The position numbers were made by a program, and so were the translations under genes. DNA of 64,000 nt. Origin: CBDCFV01 sp965203835. Lineage in GTDB: Bacteria > Chloroflexota > Dehalococcoidia > Lucifugimonadales > UBA3495. Under the pieces are notes generated by a model. That model did no database searches, was not told where the DNA came from, and worked only from the letters and a program-made list of their open reading frames with translations. Position 1 is the first letter of the stretch, and each line of letters begins with the position of its first letter. Location: the NCBI GenBank assembly GCA_965203835.1, contig OZ241919.1, positions 2,480,001 through 2,544,000 on the forward strand, in the 5' to 3' direction. This document shows, piece by piece, positions 16,104 to 23,760 of this stretch.

Positions 16104-17053
16104 TGCAATATGTACTGTTTTCCTACGACGGACGGATCAGTCGCAACCAGTATTGGATCATGGGAATGTTGCCGCTCCTTGCGGTGGCGCTCCTCTGGGG
16201 CGTCGCAATTATGCCACTCGCCTATTTCTTTCCTTGGGCCAGCATTCTTGTCTCGATAGGAGCAATTGTGTTCCTGGCTTGGGGTTTCGCTGCTGTGAGC
16301 GTCAAGAGGTGCCACGACATAGGGTATTCCGGTTTCTGGACTCTCTTCTATCTCATCCCCGGCGTCGGACTGGTCGGACTGGTAGTGCTGGGAGCGTGGC
16401 CTTCTTCCGGCCCGAACAGATACGACCAAGTTGAGGAGGCGCCCGCTTGGCTCCGTAGGGGGAAAATAACGCTTGCCCCCCTTGCAGTCCTCAGTGCGTT
16501 GTTAATCTATTATGGGCCATTATGGGAGCCCAGCTTCAGCGCTTCTCCACGGCTAGATTATGAAGGGCCGACGGGTTTTGATCCGACGCCAGAGGAAATG
16601 GAGGCCGGCGCGGAAATCCTGCGGGCATCGGGGATAGTGGAACAAATCAATGGCGGGCAGGAGTGGGAGCCGGTACATCGTGTCTCCGGCTATACCTGGC
16701 AGAGAGGCACCCGCAGGCTCGAAGTAGAGGCCAAATGGGCTGTGCCAGTAGAGCATTCAGGTCCGTGGTCGTGGACGGCATGTGATGAACCCCGAAGGGT
16801 AGTGACCCGCCAGCAATACAGCAACATAACAATCCTGGAGGCATGGATCGACCTGGATGAAGGCCGCGTGCTGGAATACAGCCCAAGTGTGTGGGGAGGC
16901 GATGATGAACAACCCGTCTATGGTGCTCCTAATCCCATCGGGCTGGCGCGAGTATATGATGCCGAGACGGGCCGTCACCTGATCACCGGCCCCAAAATCC
17001 TCATAATGTCCTACCCGATTCTCTGCACTCCTGGACGTTACCCCACGGGCTGA
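16103..17053 (+). CDS. DUF805 membrane protein with an extra C-terminal domain
   Basis: 316 residues. The start MQYVLFSYDGRISRNQYW and VKRCHDIGYSGFWTLFYLIP (about residues 72-91), closing with SSGPNRYDQ, are typical of DUF805 inner-membrane proteins. There are three to four membrane helices in the first 110 residues and another near 120-140, then a ~170-residue soluble domain of no known family. Its ATG overlaps the stop of the recombinase fragment (TAATG), so it may now use that fragment's promoter and ribosome site. Function unknown. Confidence 0.75.
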   Translation: MQYVLFSYDGRISRNQYWIMGMLPLLAVALLWGVAIMPLAYFFPWASILVSIGAIVFLAWGFAAVSVKRCHDIGYSGFWTLFYLIPGVGLVGLVVLGAWPSSGPNRYDQVEEAPAWLRRGKITLAPLAVLSALLIYYGPLWEPSFSASPRLDYEGPTGFDPTPEEMEAGAEILRASGIVEQINGGQEWEPVHRVSGYTWQRGTRRLEVEAKWAVPVEHSGPWSWTACDEPRRVVTRQQYSNITILEAWIDLDEGRVLEYSPSVWGGDDEQPVYGAPNPIGLARVYDAETGRHLITGPKILIMSYPILCTPGRYPTG

Positions 17054-17265
17054 CCGATCTGTCAGTCCGACATTCCTGGGCCCTGAACTTGTCTCCGACA
17101 TCTCCAGGGTTCCGTTCCTTTTCTGAGTATGCCCAGTGCCAGGGTTAAACTCTTAATATCTCAGGGGCAAATGGGACCAATGACATTTCCCTCTTGCGCA
17201 GATGGTATCCGGTGGGATAACATGGGTGGGGTCTGGGTCAATCTCATGAAGACAGGGTAGCGGCG

Positions 17266-17592
17266 ATGGGCAGCACTGAGATACGGGAAGAGTACCCGGC
17301 AGCGTCGGAAGAGATGGCGACTGCCCTGAACGCCGCCCTGGCAGCAGGCGACCTAAATGGCATCATGGGCGTCATGGGAGATATGGCCCGCGCCCACCGT
17401 ATACGGCGGGTGGCCCGGGAGACGGGCCTGGGCGAGAAGAGCCTCTACAAGTCCATGCGGGCCGGGGCCAGCCCCGAGTTCAACACCGTACTCCGGGTGC
17501 TGCGTTCCCTGGGCTTCCAACTCCAGGTCCATCCCGTCGTTGACCCTGACCAGGACGATTCATACCAAGGGAGCAAGAATGAAAAAAGATAG
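17266..17592 (+). CDS. HigA-like addiction-module antidote/HTH protein
   Basis: 108 residues with the pattern of solitary antidote proteins (COG3636-like): ATALNAALAAGDLNGIMGVM, then VARETGLGEKSLYKSMRAGA (helix-turn-helix, about residues 47-66) and FNTVLRVLRSLGFQLQV. No RelE/HigB-type toxin lies next to it. It overlaps the recombinase start by 14 bases. That suggests it has become a regulator of recombinase expression; this is inference. Confidence 0.75.
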   Translation: MGSTEIREEYPAASEEMATALNAALAAGDLNGIMGVMGDMARAHRIRRVARETGLGEKSLYKSMRAGASPEFNTVLRVLRSLGFQLQVHPVVDPDQDDSYQGSKNEKR

Positions 17593-19249
17593 ACAGATAC
17601 AACCCCTCACCCCGGCGGCCCTCTACGCCCGGGTCTCCAGCGACCGCCAGGACGTGGACCTGTCGGTGGCGGCCCAGCTTCGGGCGCTCCGCGAGTACGC
17701 CAAGGCCAACGGCTACTCCGTGGCCCGCGAGTACGTGGACGAGGCCGAGAGCGGCAGGATCGCCGACCGGCCCCAGTTCCGCAAGATGATCGACGAGGGC
17801 GGTAGGGCCACGGCACCCTTTGAGGTGATTCTTGTCTGGAAATTCAGTCGGTTCACCCGCAAGCGGGAGCATGCCGTGGCCTTCAAGTCAATGCTCCGGC
17901 GCAAGGGCATCCGCGTCGTGTCCATCACCGAGCATGCCGACGACTCCCCCACCGGCAAGTTGATGGAGGCCATCATCGAGTCCGTGGACGAGTTCTACTC
18001 AGAAAATCTTGCCACCGAGGTCGTGCGGGGGATGCGGGAAGCGGCCTCCCGGGGATTCTTCCTTGGCTCCAAGGCCCCCTTCGGCTACACCCGCATCAAG
18101 GTCAGCGACGGGGTGAAGGAACGCCCTACCCTGGAGGTGGACCCGGTGGCCGCCCCGATAGTCAAGGAGATCTTCGAGAGTTCCCGCAGGGGCTACGGGC
18201 TGATGGAAATCTGCAAGGAGCTGAACGGGCGGGGCATCACCCACAAGGGAAAACGCTGGCAGAAGAACGTGGTCCACTACCTGCTGACCAACGAGGCGTA
18301 CACGGGAACCGCCGTCTGGGGCGTCAAGAGCAAGGACGAGAAGGCGGATGAGCCGGTGAGGGTGGAGAACGCCTGGCCCGCCCTGGTGTCCAGGGAGACC
18401 TTCGACGCCGTGCAGCAGGGGCTCCACCAGCGGGCGCCGGCCAGGCAGCGGCCCGGTCGCGTCGGCAGCCAGTACCTGCTGAGCGGGCTCTTGCGTTGCG
18501 GCGTCTGCGGCAAGCCCTACTCCGCTCAGGGCGCCAAGAGCGGCCAGTTCGCCTACTACGTCTGCGCCTCGCTATTCCGCGAGGGAGCGGGAGCGTGCAG
18601 CAACGGGCGCTACTTGAACGCAAGTAAAGTGGAGGACCTGGTGATCGAGAAGGTCAGGGAGCGCATCCTCACCGAGGAGACCATCACCGAACTGGTGACG
18701 TTGGTGGCCGAGGAGATCGACAACATCGCCGGTGAGGTCAACGGCAGGCTGACCGCCATCAGCGCCGAGCTATCCGACGTGGACAGCCGGTTGGAGAACC
18801 TCTACCAGGCGCTGGAGACCAAGCAGTTGCCCCTGGAAGTGCTGTCGCCCCGCATCCTGGCCCTGAAGAGCCGCCAGGACCAGCTTACGGCGGCGCGGGA
18901 GGAGGCCGAGGGCCAGCTGGAGCAGCGGAGGGCGGAGTTGCCCACCAGCAAGGAAATCAAGGGGTACGTGGCGGACTTCCGCGAGTTGTTCCAGGAAGGA
19001 ACCTTCCCGGAGCGCAAGGCGCTGATCCGCAACTTCGTGCAGGGAATCGAGATCGTGGAGAACGAGGCGGTTCTGACGTACACTATCCCCATGCCCCAGG
19101 ACGGGGTAACGTCGGAATCGGCCCCGGTTCTTGATTTTGTCCAGTCCGGCCCACCACCGTATCCGATACTGCGAACTCCGCCGTTCAAGGCGACTTCAGC
19201 GGCGTCCTTCCCCCCAATGGGACTATCCTCCGGGGTGGGGATCGTATAG
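17579..19249 (+). CDS. Large serine recombinase 1
   Basis: About 556 residues. The N-terminal resolvase domain has ALYARVSSDRQ (catalytic Ser at about 19), ILVWKFSRFTRKREHAVAFK and SITEHADDSPTGKLMEAIIE. The recombinase domain has NGRGITHKGKRWQKNVVHYLLTNEAYTG split by its usual helices. The zinc ribbon has LRCGVCGKPYSA, YYVCASL and C further on, and a coiled coil precedes the C-terminus. Such enzymes integrate and excise mobile DNA at att sites. The last ~30 residues read into the antisense of recombinase 2, so the natural end is probably near 19150. Translationally coupled to the HigA-like gene. Confidence 0.85.
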   Translation: MKKDRQIQPLTPAALYARVSSDRQDVDLSVAAQLRALREYAKANGYSVAREYVDEAESGRIADRPQFRKMIDEGGRATAPFEVILVWKFSRFTRKREHAVAFKSMLRRKGIRVVSITEHADDSPTGKLMEAIIESVDEFYSENLATEVVRGMREAASRGFFLGSKAPFGYTRIKVSDGVKERPTLEVDPVAAPIVKEIFESSRRGYGLMEICKELNGRGITHKGKRWQKNVVHYLLTNEAYTGTAVWGVKSKDEKADEPVRVENAWPALVSRETFDAVQQGLHQRAPARQRPGRVGSQYLLSGLLRCGVCGKPYSAQGAKSGQFAYYVCASLFREGAGACSNGRYLNASKVEDLVIEKVRERILTEETITELVTLVAEEIDNIAGEVNGRLTAISAELSDVDSRLENLYQALETKQLPLEVLSPRILALKSRQDQLTAAREEAEGQLEQRRAELPTSKEIKGYVADFRELFQEGTFPERKALIRNFVQGIEIVENEAVLTYTIPMPQDGVTSESAPVLDFVQSGPPPYPILRTPPFKATSAASFPPMGLSSGVGIV

Positions 19250-20739
19250 ATAATCGTCGCTCCGCCGGGCCTTACCAGCACCTCCTTCACGAAGGAGCGC
19301 ACGAAGGCTTTGGTCTCGGTGAGTTCGCTGGTCCTGAGAAACTCGCTCATGTCCCTGGCAAAGGCGGCGATTACGTCGGCGCTGTCCAGCAATTCCCGCC
19401 GCTGGGACAGGACGGCCCGCGCTTCCTCGGCGGCGGCTTCCAGTTGCTCCCGGCGGTGACGGTGTTCCAGGATGCGCTCCGACGCGTCAGCCATGTCCAG
19501 GTCGGTGCTCTCGACGAAGTGCCAGATGCGGTCCAGCTTCCGCTTCACCTCTTCCAGTTCGGCTTCGATGGTATCCAGATTCTGCCGCTGCTCCCTTGCC
19601 ACGCCGTCCATCTCCTCGTCCACCAGGCGCACCAGGTCGCGGACGTTGGACTCGGTGAGAATGTTCTCCCGGATGTTGGAGATGATGATGTCCTCGAATT
19701 TCTTGGCGTTGAGTCTGGGAGTGTCGCAGGTCCCGCTCCCCTGCTTGAGCAGGGACTGGCAGACGTAGTAAGTGTACTTCCCGCTCTTGGCTTCGGCGGC
19801 GGTGAGGGCCTTGCCGCAGGTCTCGCACTTGGCCAACCCGCTGAGCAGGTAGGGACTGGCGGCGCGCCGGGGATGGGTGATGGCCGGGGCGCGGGCTTCC
19901 AGAAGCTTCCTGACCCGTTGGAACTCCTGTTGGGACACGATGGCGGGGAAGGCGTCTTCCACGCGGACCGGCTCCTGGCCGTCCCGTGCCTTCTGGCCCC
20001 ATACAAGGGCGCCGGCGTAGGCTTCATTGGTGAGCAGCTTGTGGACGGTGGTCTTGCGCCACTGCTTGCCCTTGGGGGAGGGGATGCCCTCGCCGTTGAG
20101 GGTCTTGAGGATGTCCAGGGAGGTTTGGCCTTGTAGGGTGAGATCGAAGATGCGGCGGACCACGGCGTCGTGGGGCGGGTTGAGTTCCAGCCTGGGACGC
20201 TTCTTGATCCCGTCCTGGACATAGACCCGCCGGTAGCCGTAGGGCGCGCTGGCGTTCATCCAGAAGCCCCGGGAGGCGGCCTCGCGCATCCCCCGCGTCA
20301 CTTCTTGAGCAAGATTTTCCGAGTAAAATTCGTCCACGGACTCGATGATGGCCTCCATAAGCTTGCCGGTGGGGGTGTCGTCGGCGTGCTCGGTGATGGA
20401 GACGACGCGAACTCCCTTGCGGCGGAGCATGGACTTGAATGCCACGGCGTGCTCCCGCTTGCGGGTGAATCTCGAAAATTTCCAGACCAGAATCTCCTGG
20501 AAAGGGGCATTGGCTTTGCCCGCCTCGTCGATCATCTTCCTGAACTGGGGCCTATCGGCGATTCTGCCGCTCTCGGCCTCGTCCACAAACTCGCGGACCA
20601 CCAGGTAGCCGTTCCTGCTGGCGTATTCGCGCAATGCCCGCATTTGGGCGGCGACGGACAGGTCCACGTCCTGTCGGTCGCTGGAGACCCGGGCGTATAG
20701 GGCTGCCGGGGTGGCGTCGTTCCTGTTACTCATGGTCAA
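19142..20739 (-). CDS. Large serine recombinase 2, convergent to recombinase 1
   Basis: Same architecture as recombinase 1 and over half identical in the catalytic domain: LYARVSSDRQDVDLSVAAQM, IVWKFSRF-type motif, HADDTPTGKLMEAIIESVDE, zinc ribbon LAKCETCGKALTA with YYVCQSL, coiled coil. The frame stays open to 18802, but the residues after GYGGGPDWTKSR are antisense to recombinase 1, so I place the functional end near 19142. Start at ATG 20739 or 20733, overlapping the upstream RHH gene by a few bases, hence one operon with it and the conjugation genes. Likely role: element integration or excision. Confidence 0.8.
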
Positions 20740-20956
20740 TTCCTCCTTGTGGTTCGTCCTGCCCTGCCCGCCGGGACCGCAGCCGTTCCAGCCTTTCCTG
20801 GCGGCGAAGCTCCCGGTCTTCCATGTACAATCGGAGGGCTTCGCGCACCAGTTCGCTCATGTCGCGGCCCTCTTCCTCCTTGACCCGCTGCACCTCCTCG
20901 AACATATCGGGGGGCAGGGAGAAGGTGATGGTCCTGGAAATGCGGCGTGGGGGCAT
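20726..20956 (-). CDS. Ribbon-helix-helix (CopG-like) DNA-binding protein
   Basis: 76 residues: RRISRTITFSLPPDMFEEVQ (beta strand and first helix), then GRDMSELVREALRLYMEDRE, a typical CopG/Arc-type domain, and an Arg-rich tail. The ATG at 20956 with AGAGA upstream is chosen over a start at 21007. The stop overlaps the recombinase 2 start, so it is a likely autoregulator of the recombinase or a transfer accessory factor. Confidence 0.75.
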   Translation of the reverse strand: MPPRRISRTITFSLPPDMFEEVQRVKEEEGRDMSELVREALRLYMEDRELRRQERLERLRSRRAGQDEPQGGIDHE

Positions 20957-21140
20957 GGCGTCTCTTTTTTGCCTGTCTATGTAGGGGATTGTCTTACTAT
21001 CTATCATCGGGCATCCGGCCTTTTCTGTCAAGGTTGCCCGTGCCGGAAACTGCCGACTGGAAACACAGCGGCCCACCGATGGATGATGGGCCGCCAATAC
21101 GCCGTGTAGGTTTCCGGTTCTGTTGCCGGACGGCCAGGTA

Positions 21141-21365
21141 TCAGCTTTCTTCCTCCGCTACCGGACCGGTCCCGGTTTGGGACTCTCCTGCGCGCTGGCG
21201 CAGGTAAGAGCGGATCGCCACCCTGGCCCAGATGCGCAGCCCGTCGCGGATTCTCTCCTTCTGCCGGGGAGTGTACTGGTTCAGGGACTTGTCGCCACGG
21301 CGTTTCGGTTTCCGGTCGTTGCCGCCGGACTGGAGCGGCTCTTTTCTCTTATTGGTCTCTGTCAT
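21141..21365 (-). CDS. Small basic protein in the T4SS operon
   Basis: 74 residues with a Lys/Arg-rich N-terminus and the helix GLRIWARVAIRSYLRQRA shared with the 8663-8875 protein. Family otherwise not recognised. Located between the two HTH genes and the RHH gene at the end of the conjugation operon. A conserved small protein linked to this element family; function unknown. Confidence 0.65.
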   Translation of the reverse strand: MTETNKRKEPLQSGGNDRKPKRRGDKSLNQYTPRQKERIRDGLRIWARVAIRSYLRQRAGESQTGTGPVAEEES

Positions 21366-21478
21366 ATCTCCTGGCTGCGGCGGCGTTGGTTAGCGCCGCC
21401 GTCCTCTTGTTGATGGTGCTTGCAGGGCCGCCGGCGCGAGCGGTCGGGGCGGGCGCCGGCGGCGTTGGGGTTCCGGGT

Positions 21479-21835
21479 CTACTCCTGCTCCTCCTCGCCG
21501 TCCTCGTCCTCTTCGTCTTCGTCCGGTTCGAGGACCGGCTCGTCGCCGAGGAGGATGTCGAGACCGCCGGGAATCCGGCAGGCGAATCGGATCAGGGCCA
21601 GCATGGCTCCGCCGCAGGGCTCGACGCCCTTGCGCCAGCGGTCCAGCTGCTTGCGGTCCACGCCCAGGGCCTGGGCCAGGCCGTTCCAGGTGAGGCCGCT
21701 GGCCTCCTTGAGCCGGCGGAGCCGGTCGGGGAAGTCGGCCGGGAGCACGCCGCTCTCCTGGGACAGGGGGTGACGCTGGGCGCCAGTGGGGTTCGGGCGC
21801 CCGCCGAAGCGGGGCCCGGGATCATGGGTCGTCAT
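21479..21835 (-). CDS. HTH regulator with acidic tail
   Basis: 118 residues. FPDRLRRLKEASGLTWNGLA, then QALGVDRKQLDRWRKG is an XRE-like HTH related to the proteins at 4.2 and 52 kb. The C-terminus is a run of Asp/Glu (DEDEEDEDGEEE). The ATG at 21835 has GGAGGT 5 bases upstream and overlaps the previous HTH gene by 14 bases, so both are cotranslated. Confidence 0.75.
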   Translation of the reverse strand: MTTHDPGPRFGGRPNPTGAQRHPLSQESGVLPADFPDRLRRLKEASGLTWNGLAQALGVDRKQLDRWRKGVEPCGGAMLALIRFACRIPGGLDILLGDEPVLEPDEDEEDEDGEEEQE

Positions 21836-22100
21836 CTTGGACCTCCAATGTGAAAAGCTGGTGGAAGTCATCCACACCGAGGGCCCGGAGCATCCGTTTG
21901 CGGATGCGACCCGAAGGCGCCCGCTCCCCGTTGACCAGCATGGATATGTAGCCGGGGCTGACTCCGATCTTTCGTGCCAGCCAGTTTTGGGAACGGTTCA
22001 GCAGGGCCAGCCGCTCCCAGAAAGCGATGGTGTTGAGCCGGACAACGGTCCGCCCTTCACGCCCCGAGGGGCCTCTCGATTCTTCAAAGTTTGGGCACAT
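21822..22100 (-). CDS. Cro/C1-type HTH regulator
   Basis: 92 residues with WERLALLNRSQNWLARKIGV, then SPGYISMLVNGERAPSGRIR, a canonical XRE helix-turn-helix (about residues 28-65). AAGGAGG precedes the ATG. It follows the replication-relaxation gene by 38 bases in the conjugation operon; probably a regulator of transfer. Confidence 0.8.
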   Translation of the reverse strand: MCPNFEESRGPSGREGRTVVRLNTIAFWERLALLNRSQNWLARKIGVSPGYISMLVNGERAPSGRIRKRMLRALGVDDFHQLFTLEVQDDDP

Positions 22101-22137
22101 GGCGTTCAACCTCCTTACGGGTATTGGTTGCATTTCG

Positions 22138-23760
22138 TTACAGGAATGGACGGGCCGGTTGCCAGTCGCCCGGCGTGCGCCAGGCAGGTCCCAGCGGGCC
22201 CAGGGTTTGGACGGCGCCCCGGCCGGAGACCCACAGGGGCACGCCGACCCGGGCGCGGTCCATCTCGCGCTGCGCCACCTGAAGGAAGTGTCCGGCGGCG
22301 ATTTCGTTGTCGAAGACCACCAGGACTGCGGGGCTGACGCCGTGGTCGTCGGCCGGGCGGTGGGAGGAGTAGTAGCGCAGGTAGGGGGCCAGCCGCGCCG
22401 CCATGGTTCCGGGCCTGACGGCGCGGCGCTCCCACTCCAGGAAGAAGGGCCAGGTGACGGGACCACGGCGCAGGATGCCGAAGGCATTGGGGTGGACGGA
22501 GCGCAGCTTGCCGTCGTGGCGGAAGTGGCGGGACGCCCTGGCCGGAGGGTCGAGCTGGACCACCTCCCAGCCCAGGGCGCGCGACTGCCGGGCCAGGGCA
22601 GCCAGGAAGGAGTGGACGGCGGCGGTGTGCTCCAGGTTGCGGAGCAGCTGGCGGCTTCTGCCCCCGGACACGTTGCGCCAGTCCAGGGATGCCCTGGCCT
22701 CCAGGGGTGCGACGCTCCAGCGCCGCCGGGCGGCGCCCACCGAGGCGCGGTCGCGGCGGACCAGGAGGGCCAATCCCTGATCGGTGAGGGCCAGGCGTCC
22801 GCCTGCGCCTTTGGGTCTGGCGGCCAGGCCGCAGTCCTCCAGGGGAGCGATGAGCTGGGACGCCCGGGGTTCCGACACTTCCAGCAGCGCCGCCAGGTCC
22901 CTGCGGGAAATCCAGGGCCAGTCGAAGAGCAGGTCCAGCGCCCGCTTCCCGGCGGCCCCGACGCGGACGGGCGGCGCGTTCGCCACGCCGTCTTCGCCCG
23001 GAAAGGCCGGATTTGCGGGCGGTTCTTCCTCCGGCAGTTGGCCCCCCGGCTGCAGCCGCTCCAGCAGGTAGCGCAGGTCCAAGGCGGCGTTGACCGCCGG
23101 GGCCTGCCAGATGCGGTGTCCCGCTCCGGCCAGGGCCGCGTCGCTTTCCAGGGCCAGCAATGCCGGCACGGAGGTGCGGCCCAACAGCCGCCGGGCGTGT
23201 CTCAGGCGCACCTCGTCGGGAGCCAGCACCAGGACGGCGCCGGGCAGCGGCCCCTCGCCCAGCCGCCAGACGCGCTTGGCGAATCCGGTGCGGTCGGCGG
23301 TGTGTCCCAGGCGGAGGACGCCCAGGGTCCCGCCCCCCGGCAGCGTGATGGCGGCGTCCAGGGGCGAGGCCCGGTGCCACCGGAAGCGGATGGGGAAGGC
23401 GGCGTTGGAGACCGCGGCGGCCAGCCGGTAGATGACGGCCAGGGCGTCCAGGCGTTCCAGCAGGATGCGCCGCCAGGCTGCGGAAACCGGGTGGGAACGC
23501 AACAGGTCCTCCATAGTTGCGCCCTCCGCGTCGGCCAAGCGGGTCAGTCCCTCTCCGGTGAGGAAATAACGGCGGGTCGGGGCAACGAGGATGGCGGCGT
23601 GGGGGACCGAGGCGGCGTACCCACACTCCTCCAACCTTCGTACTGCCCGGTAGGCAGCGCCCCGGGACCGGCCGGTGACGGCCGCCAGATCCAGGCGGTC
23701 CAGGAAGGGCATGGACGCCAGGGCACGCAGCAGTGTCTGTTCACCGGAGGCGGGCCTCAT
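22138..23760 (-). CDS. Replication-relaxation family protein
   Basis: 540 residues matching the layout of plasmid replication-relaxation proteins. There is an N-terminal winged helix (FLDRLDLAAVTGRSRGAAYR), a second winged helix (WPWISRRDLAALLEVSEPRA, about residues 280-300), and a C-terminal nuclease-like domain with HPNAFGILRRGPVTWPFFLE and AVLVVFDNEIAAGHFL. The family is known from integrative plasmids next to TraG/FtsK-type ATPases; its biochemistry is poorly known. The start ATG overlaps the VirD4-like stop (ATGA). A fragment lies at 13.1 kb and another copy at the right edge. It is the best candidate for the missing relaxase function, by inference only. Confidence 0.7.
   Translation of the reverse strand: MRPASGEQTLLRALASMPFLDRLDLAAVTGRSRGAAYRAVRRLEECGYAASVPHAAILVAPTRRYFLTGEGLTRLADAEGATMEDLLRSHPVSAAWRRILLERLDALAVIYRLAAAVSNAAFPIRFRWHRASPLDAAITLPGGGTLGVLRLGHTADRTGFAKRVWRLGEGPLPGAVLVLAPDEVRLRHARRLLGRTSVPALLALESDAALAGAGHRIWQAPAVNAALDLRYLLERLQPGGQLPEEEPPANPAFPGEDGVANAPPVRVGAAGKRALDLLFDWPWISRRDLAALLEVSEPRASQLIAPLEDCGLAARPKGAGGRLALTDQGLALLVRRDRASVGAARRRWSVAPLEARASLDWRNVSGGRSRQLLRNLEHTAAVHSFLAALARQSRALGWEVVQLDPPARASRHFRHDGKLRSVHPNAFGILRRGPVTWPFFLEWERRAVRPGTMAARLAPYLRYYSSHRPADDHGVSPAVLVVFDNEIAAGHFLQVAQREMDRARVGVPLWVSGRGAVQTLGPLGPAWRTPGDWQPARPFL

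Noticed and set aside
18802..19141. C-terminal extension of recombinase 2
   Set aside because: This part is the exact antisense of recombinase 1 coding sequence with no independent coding signal.
22115..23626. Second large minus-strand frame inside the replication-relaxation gene
   Set aside because: Arg/Pro/Gly-rich shadow frame; the other frame has clear winged-helix motifs and an ATGA overlap with its neighbour.
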